This document shows, piece after piece, positions 23,145 through 35,705 of a stretch of 64,000 nt of DNA. Origin of the DNA: Populus alba (taxonomy: Eukaryota; Streptophyta; Magnoliopsida; Malpighiales; Salicaceae). Both the position numbers and the translations under genes were made by a program. How positions within the stretch are numbered: the stretch's first letter is position 1; each line of letters opens with the position of its first letter. Under the pieces are notes generated by a model, which was given only the letters and a program-made list of their open reading frames with translations, ran no database searches and was not told the DNA's origin. The DNA lies in the NCBI RefSeq assembly GCF_005239225.2, contig NC_133301.1, positions 7,031,157-7,095,156 of the forward strand, read 5' to 3'.

Positions 23145-23726
23145 TAAGCGTGATCAAACGGTCGGATCAAAAGTTATGGTCCTCTTGACCTTTTTTTCTC
23201 GTCTTGCACAACCACCCCTTATCTTCACCAAGTAGCGATTCCATAGGTACTCCATGAAAAACAGCCTCTAGAAACTTTTGTAAACATTTGAGCATGATTA
23301 AACGGTCGGATAAAAAGTTATGGCCCTTTCAAGTTGTTGTTCCAGTATTGTGCAACCACCCCTCATCTACACTAAGTAGCGATTCCATAGGTGCTCCACC
23401 AAAAACAACCTCCAGAAACTCTTGTAAAATTATAAGCGCGATCAAACGATCGGATCAAAAGTTATGGCCCTTTGAGTATTTGTTTCGGTCATTCGCAACC
23501 ACCTCTCATCTTCACCAAGTAGAGATTCCATATGTAATCCATGAAAAAAGTCCTCCGAAAACTCTTGTAAAAATTTAAGCGTGATCAAACAATTAGATCA
23601 AAAGTTATGACCCTTTTTGAACTGTTATTTAGGTCTAGCTCGAAAAGACTTCCCCTTCAACAAGTATTCCATAGGTTCTCTAAGGAAAAATTCCTCTTGA
23701 AAATCTTCTAAAAATTTGAATGCGAT
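23145..23726. repeat. 144-bp satellite between LINE copies 2 and 3
   Basis: About four monomers. The last ends in ttgaatgcgat, the target duplication of LINE copy 3, and carries the variant 'tctagctcgaaaagacttcccc' also seen near 28600 and 48990. Confidence 0.88.
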
Positions 23727-23896
23727 AAGAAAGAGCTCCAACGCTCCCAGTAGTACTAGTGAAAGGAGAGAGACGCTCTTGGTTGTAGTGAGAGAAGGTA
23801 TCACTGTGCTTCCACCATGCTCTCGGTTTCCTCTCATTGTGTATCGTTTTTCTTCTCCTATCCCACTGCTCATTGTAGCTTTCTCTTCAATTCATT

Positions 23897-25425
23897 ATGA
23901 AGAAATCAAAGAACAAATCTTTGCGTTTTAAGTCTGCCCAAGGTGATTTCAGCCTTCAAGCTCCTCATCGTGGGTCTGCCTTGCGAGTATCTAGGGCTTC
24001 GTCTAGAAGCTACTCTCTTGTCCAACAAAACCCCATGCCCTCCTCTCCAGTTTCTTCTCCCCCCAGAGCGAAGGCAGTCCTCGCTGATTTTGCTAGCCCT
24101 TCGCATGGTATTAGGGTTTGTTCAAATCACAGGAACAGACTCATGCAGAGGAATTGTTCTCCATGCTCTTCTTCTCCTGATCATGGTGATGACTGTTCCT
24201 CTGGCAGTTATAGACCCACCCTTTCTCCACCCTTTCTCCAAAGGCACATTTAGCTAGGTCTTATCGAAAGGATTCCAACCCGGGTTCAAATACTCCCACT
24301 CCCAGTCGAGCATTTAACCCTCCCTCCCATATAGCTTTTGGAAGTAGTCTTCATGCCTCTCCGCACAACCCTAACAGGTACTTCCACCTTTTCGCCTCCA
24401 CCTCTTGTGCATTTCCTTGATTATGTGTCCTTTGCTTCCTGCCAACTTCAGGACACCAACATTGATGACATTATTCCAATGTGGAAATTCTGCCTGATAA
24501 GCTATATTGCCGGGAAATTCCCAGGATATGCAGCTTTGTTCAATTTTATTGGGAAAAATTAGAAACACAAATCTAATTTTACAATGCATGACTCCGGCCA
24601 GTTGATATTTGCTTTTCATTTTGAATTGGAAATGTTAGACATTATAAGTAATGGTCCATACTTCATATTCGGTCGACCCCTAATCTTGAAGGTTATGCCT
24701 GGATTTTTTTATTTCCAACCCTCTGATATGGCTAGAATATCGACTTGGGTGAGATTCCCCAATCTCCTTCTTTGTTATTGGACCCCAATCTGCCTCTTTA
24801 AGATTACTAGTATGGTTGGAAAACCCATCCATTATAATGTGCCCACTACCAACATGACCAGACTTTTGTATGCCAGAATTTTGATTGAGGTCGACTTCCT
24901 TCAAGACCTACCAGTTGCTGTCAATGTGATTCTGCCGAATGGAACCCCCTTTTCCCAACAGATTACTTTTGAATCTCTTCCTTGTTTTTGCAAGAGATGT
25001 CAAGTTATTGGCCATTCTACTAATGCATGCAAGAGGGGTCCCTAGAAACAGCCTTATATAGCTCCTTCTGGCCCTGATTTTGGTAGCCCATCTGAAGAGA
25101 CTGTTGTTGTGGAGAAGCAACAACCATATAAAACAACCCCTCCTATGGATCCCATGTTCACAGAGGTTGTCATAGTTGGTGACATTCGATCTCAATCCCT
25201 TGACCGTAAGAGGTCTAAAACTATAGCCGTAATGCCCTTTGGATCCAAGCACTCTACTACTCCAAAAGGTAGTGCAACTTTCTAAAGATGGTGACCCTCC
25301 TACTGTGGAGCCTCCTAAAAGACAGTACTTGACTAGGAGCAGGCCAGCTGCATTGCCAAGACACCTGCTGTAGTTGCAAGGCCCCTAAGGAGTTCTGAGG
25401 ACATTGCTCCCTCATCCACCTTTTG
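23897..25425 (+). pseudogene. LINE ORF1 (DUF4283, CCHC), broken, copy 3
   Basis: The start MKKSKNKSLRF at 23897 is conserved with copy 1. There follow a Ser/Pro-rich N-terminus, the DUF4283 region (LISYIAGKFPGYAAL, MHDSGQLIFAF, RPLILKVMPGFFYF), WVRFPNLLL, VGKPIHYNVPTTNMTRLLY and an intact CKRCQVIGHSTNAC knuckle ending near 25030. The KRQYLTRSR end motif is near 25320. Stops or shifts break it at about 24253, 24562 and 25045. Confidence 0.75.
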
Positions 25426-25869
25426 ATTTATTTGTTTGTAATATGGATCTTTATTTGCTTATATCTATTGCTACTTTCATGTAGCTTGTTCTCCTAATTT
25501 GTGCAGGTTCCCTACTTGTTTTCATCTGTTGTGCATGGTAATTTGGTTGGCTTGCCTTTTAGGCTTGTTGCTGGTTTAGCTGGCTTGTTCAGATTTTCTA
25601 CTTCAAATTTGCTCTGCTGCTCTTTGCAGTCCTGTGGTCTGTACGGCTCTGCTATTTGGCTTTGTGTTGTTGCTGGTGTCTCTACATCAATGTAGGTTTT
25701 TTTCTTTCTAGGTTGCAGGCTTGTTCCACTGCTAGTGATATTGGTTGCTGGTTTTGTATTGGCTTTGTGGGAGTTTGTTCCCTTAGCCTTTTATTTTGGG
25801 AGGCTTTTCCCTTTCTTGGTTTTAGGCCACGATGGCTTTTTAGATTGTATATGTAAACACCCAAAAGAA

Positions 25870-27350
25870 TATATATATAATTGATGACTCCACCATCGTT
25901 CTCGATTTTTGAATCTGCAGCGATGCAATCTCGCTGCCTATTTCCTGAATCAACTATGACACAATTCTCACTATTGATTTCCTAAATCAACAACTATGCA
26001 GTTTTTTGCTATCAGAAATCGGTAGCAATGCAGTCTCGCTATCAATTTCCTGAATCGACAGCAACATAGTTCTCGCTGCCGATTTCTGAATCGGCAGTGA
26101 AACAATTTTTTAATTGTCTTAAGGAGTTGGGAGGGAGGGGTAAAACTGGTTTTGTAGAGACCACCAAACCAAGAATAAGAACACATTTAAACCAAACCCA
26201 AACACCCCATCTCATTTAATGGGGAGTATAAATACAAGGCGGAGAGATAAGGTGACCCTTCCTCTTCCCAAAGTTGTCTGCAGCAGCTGCATGTCCAGCT
26301 AGCTACATGTTGCTCTTCCTTTCCTCGTTCCCAACAGAAACCTAAACCAAACCAGCAGAGTGTGCCTTGTGAACGTGTGAGGGAGAGTTAAGACCTTGAG
26401 AGAAGATTGGACAGCTGCCTAGAGGGAAAGGAAAAAGGGGCCAGAAAATGTGAGAGGAAGAAGAAGGAGGAGAGCCAGCAGGAGAGGAGAAAGAATCCTG
26501 TCAAACCTTCCCCAAACTTAGTTAGATTCAAAAGGTATGGGTTATGAAACTCCCTTCCTCTTCTCCTTAAGACCCAGAACCGAAAATCAAGAAGAAGACC
26601 CTAAGAAAATTGACCTAAGACCTAAGCTAGCTGTGAAGGAAATTGAAATTAACTAAGAGGACAAGGAGACAAAAACTAAAAGAGGCCAATTCCCATAACA
26701 TCTAAAATGAATAAAATGGAAAGAACAAATCATGGTAGAGGGCAGGCCTTAACTATGGGGTTGGCCAGCATGCATGTGTGTGTTTTGCTAGAATTTGTTG
26801 AAAGATGATATGTTGTAATTGATGGTTTTCAATGTGTGTGTTCTGCTGGAACTTGTTGAAAGATTATATGCTGGAATTGATGGCTTCAATGTGTTAACAA
26901 AAGATTATATGTTGAACAGTTTTCACTGCTGATTTCTACAATAGGCCTTCTAAGCAGAAATGACTTAAATGCTAGTAACAATTTCATGGTATGATGGTGT
27001 AAAATGTGGAACCCTTGAAAGTGAACATATGAACTCTTGAAATAAGTGTGGTGACGAATGTGATTCAAAGATATAAATGTACTAATTTGTGACCATTGAT
27101 GTCTTAGATGGTGCGGTCGGGATTGGACCATTGTCAAGATAAGAACAACCCATAAGTGGAGCAGGTGAGTGACTTTCACCTTCCTTTTTCATATGTTGAA
27201 TTAAATACATTATCATGAATGTTACCATATTGTGTTAGAACATATATCAGATTGTCAAACATTTAGATGTTCACAAATGGTTGATTAGCTTTGGTTAATG
27301 ACATCCAAATGGATGACCAAAACAAATGAATGGCATCTGAGTAGGGTTTT
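25870..27350 (+). mobile_element. Unclassified LTR-like repeat nested in LINE copy 3 (family R)
   Basis: It contains several degenerate copies of 'ctcgctgccgatttctgaatc' (25910-26110), then a TATA-type gtataaatac near 26226 and a purine-rich transcribed-looking leader (26340-26520). Related sequence occurs at 58319-60030. The promoter-plus-leader layout looks like an LTR, but its ends were not resolved, so the boundaries are approximate. Confidence 0.4.
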
Positions 27351-27544
27351 TGGATTTCCTTTCCCTATGACTTGTTTGGCCCTAATTGTTAGGATTGCTT
27401 GATTCGAGGTCTATCCTTTTTTTCTAGGGAGTCTGGTCCCTCTTATTGTATTTACTTATATAGCTGACTTGCTGGTTTCCAACGATGTTTTATTTTGATC
27501 TATAATACATACTTACATTTGATCAAAAAACAATTGAATGCGAT

Positions 27545-29818
27545 CAAATGGTCAAATTAAATGTTATGGCCCTATTGAGCTATTTTTTTAGTCTTATGAG
27601 ACAACCCCTCATCTTCACCAAGCAGCGATTCCATAGGTACTCCATAAAAAATGGCCTCCGGGAACTTTTTTTTAAAATTTCATGAGATCAAACGGTCGGA
27701 TCAAAAGTTATGGGCTTTTTAAGCTGTTCTTCTAGTCTTGTGTGACCACCTCTCATCTTCACCAAGTAACGATTACCTCGGTACTACACGAAAAACGGCC
27801 TCCAAAAACTCTTGTTAAAATTTAAGCATAATCAAATGGTTGGATCAAAAGTTATGGCCATTTCGAGCTGATGTTCCGATATAGCGCTACCACCCCTCAT
27901 CTTCACGAAGTAGCGACTCTATAGGTACTCCACCAAAAACAGCCTCTAGAAACTCTTGTAAAATATGAGCGCGATCAAATGATCGGATAAAAAGTTATGG
28001 TTTTTTTGAGCTGTTGTTCCGGTCTTGCATGACCAACTCTCATATTCACCAAGTAGAGATTCCATAGGTACTCCGAAAAAAATCCTTCGAAAAGTCCTGT
28101 AAAAATTTGACCACGATCAAACGATTGGATCAAAAGTTATGGCTCAGTTTGAGCTATTATTTAGGTTTGGCTAAAAAAGACTTCCCCTTCAATAAGTATT
28201 CCCTGGGTTCTCCAAGGAAAAAGGCCTTTAGAAATTCTTTTAAAAATTTGAACGCGATCAAACGATCGGATTAAAAGTTATGACCCTTTTGAGCTTTTTT
28301 TCAAGTCTTGCGTGACCACCCCTCATCTTCACCAAATAGCGATTCCATAGGTACTGCACGGAAAATGGCATTCGGGAACTCTTGTAACACTTTGAGTGCG
28401 ATCAAACTGTCGGATTCAAAGTTATGGCCCTTTTGAGATGTTGTTCCGGTATTGCACAAACACCCCTTATCTTCACCAAGTAGTGATTCCATAGGCACTC
28501 CACCTAGAACGACCTCCAGAAACTCTTGTAAAATATGAGCACGATCAAACGGCTGGATCAAAAGTTATGGCCCTTTTTTAGCTGTTATTCAAGTCTAGCT
28601 TGAAAAGACTTCCCCTTCAATGGGTAATTATTCCATAGGTTTTCCAAAGAAAACAGCCTCTAGAAATTGTTCTAAAAATTTGAGCGTGATCAAACGGTCA
28701 AATCAAAAGTTATGATCCTCTTGAGCTTTTTTTCTAGTCTTGCGCCACCACCCTTCTTCTTCACCAACTAGCTATTACATAGGTACTCCACAGAAAACAA
28801 CCTCTAGGAACTCTTGTAAAAATTTGAGCACCATCAAACGGCTTGATAAAAAGTAATGGCCATTTCGAACTGTTGATCCGGTCTTGCATAACTGCCCCTC
28901 ATCTTCACCAAGTAGCGATTCCATAGGTACTCCATGGAAAACGACCTCCAGAAACTTTTGTAAACATTTCAACATGATCAAATGCTCAGATCAAAAGTTA
29001 TGGCCCTTTTGAGCTGTTGTTCAGGTCTTGCGCGACCACCTCTCATCTTTACCAAGTAGTGATTCTATATGTACTCCACGAAAAAGGCCTCTGGAAACTC
29101 CTGTAAAACTTGAAGCGCGATCCAGTGGTTAGATAAAAAGTTATGGCCCCTTTGAGGTGTTCTTCCAGTCTTGCGCGACCACCCCTCATCTTGACCAATT
29201 TTTAATTCCATAGCTACTTCGCGAAAAACAGCCTCTGGAAACTCTTGTAAACATTTGAGCGCGATCAAATGGTTAGATCAAAAGCGCTCAAATGGTTAGA
29301 TCAAAAGTTATGGCCCTCATGAGTTGTTTTTTCATTCTTGTAAGAGCACCTCTCATCTTCACCAACTAGCGGTTCCAAAGGCACTCCACGAAAAACAACC
29401 TTCGGAAACTCTTGTAAAACTTTGAGCGCGATCAAATGCTTGAATCAAAAGTTATGGTCCTTTTGGTTGTTTTTCCAATCTTGCAAGACCATGCCTCATC
29501 TTCACCAAGTAGCGATTCCATAGGCACTCCGCAGAAAGTGGCCTCCAGAAATTCCAGTAAAAATTTGAGCGTGATAAAACGGTCATATTAAAAATTATGG
29601 CCCTTTTGAGTTGTTCTTCTGATTTTGTGCGACCACCCCTCATATTCTCCAAGTAGCGATTCCATAGTTACTCCATGCTAAACAGCCTTCGGAAACTCTT
29701 GTAAAAAATTGAGCCTGATCAAACGCTCGGATCAAAAGTTATGGCCCTTTTGAACTGTTGTTTTGGTCTTGCGTGACCAGCCTCATCTTCATATTGGAGC
29801 GATTCCATAGGTACTCCA
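27545..29818. repeat. 144-bp satellite, core block
   Basis: About 16 monomers. A block at about 28575-28880 recurs near 48965-49255, including the unusual aagtctagcttgaaaagact and tcaccaactagctattacat variants. A local duplication of atggttagatcaaaag occurs at 29269-29308. Confidence 0.9.
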
Positions 29819-30034
29819 ATAAAAGAAAAGAAATATAAGAGAATGATAAAAATAAAATAAAATGCGAAAAATAAAAGATAAGGGAAAAAGAAAGGAAATC
29901 TATTTTTTTTTTCTTTTTATGATGGGTTGCCTCCCAGTAAGCACTTTTGTTTTATGTCATTAGCTCGACATGTTGCATGCTCATTATTAATAGATTGTTT
30001 CAGCTAACTTCGCAGAAGCGATGAGTTTTGTCAT

Positions 30035-30988
30035 CTAACCTTCATAGAAAGGTTTCAAATGATGCACATTGACCTTGAGTACTTTGTTGGTTTCTAAACT
30101 TGTAATTTCAACTGCACCATAAGAAAAAACAATAGAAACAACAAAGGGTCCAATCCAACGAGAGCACAACTTTTCAGGAAAAAGTTTCAAACCCGAATGA
30201 TAAAGAAGGACTTTGTCTCCAACATTAAACTCTTTTCTTGTAATCATTCAGTCATGAAGACTTTTGATCTTTTCTTTGTAAATCCTTGCATTCTCATAAG
30301 CATCATTTTGTATTTCTTCCAATGTAATTCCAATCTTTTTGGGCACCAAAAATATAGGCGCCACCCATTCACTATCCATGATGAGGTGAATGATTCCTAC
30401 ATCATGGGGAATAGTTTGTAAGGCTTGCAAAGCCAATGCTGATTCATGCACATTTTGGGGAGCACATATATGCCTCTTCATCTCTTCTACGCTTAATCCA
30501 TCCTCACTATTAAAATCACAAACTTGTTGCACACACTTATCAACTTGGTCATAACATGTGATAGAATAAACATTGCTATAAGGATATGTCATTGCATCAT
30601 GAAAATTAAATTCAATTTTTTCATCTCCTATATCTATAGACAAAGTATCCTTACCACAATCAATTTTTGTATTGGCAGTTTTCAACAATGGTCTGCCAAA
30701 TAATATAGGAGTGTTATTTGATGAATCATAAGAATCATGTTCCATATCAAGAATATAAAAGTCGCATGGAATGCCCAAACTATCAATCTTGACCGGGACA
30801 TCTTCTATCACACCAAGTGGGTAAACAAAACTACGATCCGCAAGTTGTATTACAATGCTAGTTTTATTCAAAGGCTTAAGACTAAGAAAATCATAAACAT
30901 GTTTAGGCATAACACTAATAGATGCACCTAAATCGCAAGGCCCTTTTGAAACTAGCATTACCAATAACACATGGGATAGTAAATGCAC
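30035..30988 (-). pseudogene. Athila protease joined by deletion to integrase C-terminus
   Basis: The frame 30988-30248 starts in the aspartic protease with DLGASISVMPKHVYDF (active-site DLGAS) and LFGRPLLKTANTKID. It goes on to the start of the RT region, EWVAPIFLVPKK, and then switches in frame to integrase C-terminal sequence IGITLEEIQNDAYENARIYK. After a stop at 30250-30248 the integrase tail continues to 30035 (FNVGDKVLLYHSGLKLFPEK, RWIGPFVV). The RT palm, RNase H and integrase core are absent. The join keeps the frame, which may be chance. Confidence 0.85.
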
Positions 30989-32560
30989 CTAGGTCATTTT
31001 GCTTCAAAGGCATATTCTTTTGAACAACAGCAGATACAACTTCACCCATACTTACCATTTCATGACCTTTCAGTTTAAAAGCTCTGTTGGTAGTACATAA
31101 CTCTTTCAAGAATTTGGCATACTTGGAAATTTGATTAATAGCATCAAGTAAAGGAATGTTGAGTTCTACTTTCTTGAAAACCTCTAAAATCTCTTTTTCT
31201 TTATCCTCTTTCTTTGACCTAGAAGAACTCATAGGAAAGGGTGGAATTGTTTTAAAACTGGAATTCATTAAGTGAGGAGTTACCTTTGGAGTGTTGGTTA
31301 ATGGTTTAGTTTGTGGAGGAGGAGGATGTTCCTTCTTTATACTCAATTCAATTTGTATCTCTTCTTCTTTCTCCATCTCAATTTGTTTTGACATTTTCTC
31401 TTCAAGTTCATTCCCACTTCGCAACATGATCGCACTAACATTCTCTATTAAATTCAATGCTTGGGAGGGCAATTTTCCATTCATTTGTGCTTCCAATTTC
31501 CCCACACTTGAAGCTACTTGCCCCATTTTCTTCTCCAAGTTGTGAATACTTGACCTTCTTTCCTGTTGGAAAGACATGATATTTTGCTGCAAGGTTATAG
31601 TGTTAGAGGCCAAAGTTTTCATCATCTCATGAAGATCATCAATGGATGACAAACCCATAACATTGGAGTTTGTGAATGGAGGGGGTTGTCTTGCTTGATA
31701 ATTCTGTTGGGGCTGAAATCCATAGGGATGGAATTGTCAGCCTTGATTGCCTTATTGAGGTTGGTTCCCATAACGTAGGTTGGGATGATCTCTCCATCCA
31801 AGATTGTACATGTGGGAAAAAGGATCATACTTACATTGAAGTTGTCCATTGAATCCTCCATCAACTGCATGAACTTGTTTAATGTAATCTTCTTGCATTG
31901 TTGGGCACATATCTGATGTATGTCCTCATAAAGAACATATGCTACAAACTTTCACCTGTTATACATTTCCACAAGCCAAAGAACGAACAAGAGAAGTAAG
32001 ATCATTAACTTTATTTTTAAGGTTAGAAATACTTACCTCATTTACTCATTTGTTTGTGAATTCTCCACATGTGCCAAATTGTTTCAAGTTGGCTACCATA
32101 TTTGAGATCAATTGGCGTGCATCCTTGGGTTTTGTATCTACCAATGCCCCTCCATTTGTAGCATCAATGATACTACGGTTAGTAGGCATAAGTCCTTCAT
32201 AAAAATATTGAATGAATAGTTAATCAGGTATCTGATGGTAAGGGCATTGAATGCACAATTGCTCAAATCTTTCCCAAAACTCGGAAAATGTCTCTCCATG
32301 TGATTGTCGAATTCCACATATTTATTTCCTTATGTTGGCAACTCGAGATGTTGGGAGATATTTTTCAAGGAAAATCTTCTTCATTGCATTTCACATTTCA
32401 ATGGAACCTGGGAGAATAAAGAAAAACCATGCCTTTGTTGCCCCTTTTAAAGAGAAAGGGAAAGCTTTCAACTTAACATGTTCTTCGTCAACTCCATCCG
32501 ATTTCATGCCAACGCAAACCATATGGAACTCCTTGAGATGAGTATGAGGATCTTCACCTG
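30915..32560 (-). pseudogene. Athila gag, broken
   Basis: The N-terminal retrotransposon-gag region (about 32560-32050) shows AFPFSLKGATKAW, FFFILPGSIEM, ICGIRQSHGETFSEFWERF and FYEGLMPTNRSIIDA, with several stops. The C-terminal part, 31658-30915, is open: a coiled-coil-like MSSIDDLHEMMKTLAS stretch beginning at MGLSSIDD, then a Pro-rich and Lys/Glu-rich region, then LDAINQISKYAKFLKELC, which precedes the protease. A frameshift near 30950 separates it from the protease frame. Confidence 0.82.
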
Positions 32561-33102
32561 CAAGACCATTGAATGTTGGTAGTAAATGTATAAAACCAGA
32601 TTTGAGCTTGAAGTTTACATTATTGTCGATGTTTATTCATAATGGTTGATTTTCAACGTTAGGAGCAGCAAGCTCCTAGAGTGTTTATTGTCATGCAATA
32701 GCCATGGTGTTGACACGAGCTTCCTTTCATAACCTACGTAAAGTGTTTTCTATTTTGAGATCCACCTATGCTTGACTCTGGTTAGTAGAACGAGTTACAA
32801 GCATAAATCGTCAAGAAAACTCAAAAGAAACCAACCACACAAGAGATTGAAAACAATGCAAATTGTACGAAAATCCTACGCTAGAAAACTAAACCTGCCT
32901 AAAAACCCTAGAAAACAATAGAATTTGGCCTCGATAGCATGGGGCTAGTGGTTTACCACTAGTCCTGTTTAGAACGTCATACCGTTGTCGTAATGAACAG
33001 TGCCGCATCTAACAAAAATTCTATTTCTTTTTTTTTTTCAGAAAAAGAAATAACAATCACAACAAATAAAAATAATAACATAAGAATCAACTAAAATTAC
33101 TT

Positions 33103-33119
33103 CCCCCGCAACGGCGTCA
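33103..33119 (-). promoter_or_regulatory. Primer binding site of the L2 element (tRNA-Asp type)
   Basis: The minus strand reads TGACGCCGTTGCGGGGG, 5 bp inside the LTR end. It differs slightly from the TGGCGCCGTTGCCGGGG expected for plant tRNA-Asp priming used by Athila elements. Confidence 0.75.
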
Positions 33120-33124
33120 AAATT

Positions 33125-34763
33125 TGTTGCGATGTCATGATCGCACAAATTAATTACCCTAGCTTTAAACACAACACACTCTTAGTATAGAGCAAGCAAG
33201 GGATTGATCCCACGAGGAAGGTTCAAGTCAGATTTTTATGCTAGATGATATGCAATTTGGGGGGGTTTGGAAGTTATCTATGTTGAAGCAAAAGAAAACA
33301 AAAAAACTATCAAACAAAATTTAATAAAATCAGAAAATTATCAAAACAACAAACTTTGGTTGCAAGCACACATCCACCTATAAAAATCAGAACTAATCAT
33401 GGAAATGAAACATCAATTTATATTCTGAATATTTATCTCTTCTTAACATTGGTTAGTTAATGGATATGCTGTATAACTAACCCTAACCCTAACCATCAAA
33501 CAATCACAGTATCCGCACTAGTAATTTAATTCAATGGCAACCTTAAGAACTAGATAAGTTTATTAATCAAGAAAACATAATTTTTCGCAGTCTATGTTTG
33601 ATTTGATTGAATGTTCTCCCTAAGATTAATAACGTAGATCCGCCACAATTATTAAACTCAGTTGCTTCACAAGTTCATATACCACAACTTTGGTTTTGAT
33701 ATCAAACTTAGCAATAGATTGTCTACAATAATAACTTAGAGTCCACTCTAGCAATTAAAATAAACAATCATAGAAAAAATAAGCATATGAGAACAAACAT
33801 ATTCATCATATAAATGAAAAGAATAGGTAAAATAAATCTCACAATTCTTGAAATCTGAAGGTTTTCATGTCCTTATAACCAAGAAAAAATGTTTAGCCTT
33901 GCATGTTTGTTGAACAACTAATCAAAAAGATGGAGGAATGCATGATTTTAAGTTTCTTAGAAGAGGGGGGGTGTTTTTCTCGTCATAGCCGGCTACCCTC
34001 ATTCTCTTCTCTTCTCTCATTCTTTTTATATCCTAGGAAACCTTAGTCTCTATTTTACAAAATAGTCCTCCTTTAAGTAGACAATTTACATTTAAGTACT
34101 TCAATAACTATTTTCCTCAAAAAAAAGAAGAAATAGCCTTGCATGAAATCTTCAAGCATTGACTTAGAGGAGGTAAATTGCTGAAATAAAAACTTGGATA
34201 TCGGTTTAGATGCTTGGAAATGTAATTTGGACTCGTTTCTTCACGAAACTTGTTTGCTAGCAGAATTTAGTTGTCATCTTTGAAAAATAATATCTCCCTC
34301 ATATGATATTGTTTTTGGCTGAAATTAGGAGCGTTGATAGACCTTTGCATCAGAAATCCAAAGAAATTGAGTTTGTATCAATTGGACTTCTGTAACTCTA
34401 GATATTCAAGTTGGAATGGACAAAGGTCAACATTGGTAGATTTCAAGATTTGAGTTTGAAGGCTACGATTTCCTTGCTCTTCCTTAATTTATTTTCTTGC
34501 CTTATATTTCCATAAAGGTATGGATGTTAGCTTTTTAATTCCATTAGAATTACTTCATTTCAACATTTAGAACTCACGCTCTGTACAAAACATCAACTGA
34601 AGGTCAAATCTGCCAATTACCTCCAATTTACTCCTTTCTGCATCTTTCATAAAAAAATGTCGTCAAGACATGAAACAAAGAAGATCAAGGCATTTTATAT
34701 ATAAAATATAGGCAAAACACTAGTTAAATGTGGGTGAAACTATCGAATAATATGATTGCATCA
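33125..34763 (-). repeat. 5' LTR of the L2 element (1639 bp)
   Basis: On the minus strand it starts TGATGCAATC and ends CATCGCAACA. It matches the solo LTR at 62197-63819 throughout. It includes the block 'tcgtgggatcgaccccttgc' type sequence (here tgatcccacgagga) and a dispersed aaccctaaccctaacc stretch. The flank beyond 34763 is satellite. Confidence 0.9.
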
Positions 34764-35705
34764 ACCACCCCTCATCTTCACATTGTAGCGATTCCATAGG
34801 TACTCCATGAAAAACAGCCTCCGGAACCTCTTGTCAAAATTTGACCGCGACCGAGCATTCAAATCAAAAGTTATGGTCCATTTGACCTGTTCTTTTGCTT
34901 TTGTGCAACCACCCCTCATCTTCTACAAGTAACGATTTCATATCTACTCCATGGAAAATGCCCTCTAAAAACTCCTGTAAAAATTCTAGCGTTATCAAAT
35001 AGTCGAATCGAGAGTTATGGCCCTTTTGAGTTATTGTTCCGGTTTTGCATGACCCCATCTCATCTTCACCAAGTAGTGATTCCATAGACACTCAATGGAA
35101 AACGGCCTCTCGAAACTCTTGTAAAAATTTGAGCACGGTCAAACAGTCAGATCAACAGTTATGGCCCTTTTGAGTTGTTATTCTGGTCTTACGCAACCAC
35201 CCTCATCTTCACAAAGTAGTTATTCCATTAATACTCCACGGGAAATGGCCTCTGGAAACTTTTGTGAAAATTAGAGTGCGATCAAACGGTCGGATAAAAT
35301 GTTATGGCTATTTTGAACTATTATTGAGGTTTGACACAACAAGACTTTCGATTCAATGAGTAAGTATTCCATAGGTTCTCCAAGGAAAACGGCCTCCAGA
35401 GACTCTTGTAAAAATTTAAGCGCGATTAAACAATTGAATCAAAAGTTATGGCCCTTTTAAGATGTTCTTCTGGTCTTACGGGACCATGCCTCATCTTCAC
35501 CAAGTAGCAATTCCATAGGCACTCCGCGGAAAATAGCCTCCAGAAACTCTAGTAAAAAATTGAGTGTGATCAAATGGTCGGATTAAAAGTTATAGCCCTA
35601 TTGAGTTGTTCTTCTAGTTTTGTGTGACCACCCCTCATCCTCTCCAAGTAGCGAGGTTTGACACGACAAGACTTCCGATTCAATGAGTAAGTATTCCATA
35701 GATAC
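34764..35705. repeat. 144-bp satellite, core block left of the L1 element
   Basis: About 6-7 monomers. The part 35086-35640 is nearly identical to 47601-48160 on the other side of the element. The last monomer carries a short internal duplication (gtttgacacgacaagacttc at about 35655, also at about 35330). Confidence 0.9.

Larger units (their letters stand above)
23727..27533 (+). mobile_element. ORF1-only LINE, copy 3, with a nested repeat
   Basis: It is flanked by ttgaatgcgat at 23716-23726 and 27534-27544 (exact). The 5' leader (agaaagagctc ... gctcttggttgtag) matches copy 1, so this copy is full length at its 5' end. The 3' end is acttacatttgatc plus an A-run. Its G/T-rich tail is interrupted by an unrelated repeat at about 25870-27350. 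Confidence 0.8.
29819..34763 (-). mobile_element. Athila element of the L2 family, internally deleted and 3'-truncated
   Basis: On the minus strand the order is 5' LTR (34763-33125), primer site, gag, protease, the very start of reverse transcriptase fused to the integrase C-terminus, then a non-coding tail that stops at about 29819 against satellite sequence. The 3' LTR is missing. The element sits inside the 144-bp array and therefore inserted after it formed. Most of pol is deleted, so it cannot move on its own. Confidence 0.88.

Noticed and set aside
33478..33496. Telomere-like aaccctaaccctaacc
   Set aside because: Only about two and a half units, inside the L2 LTR. The other L2 LTR has only a shortened version (gttagggttag near 63457).
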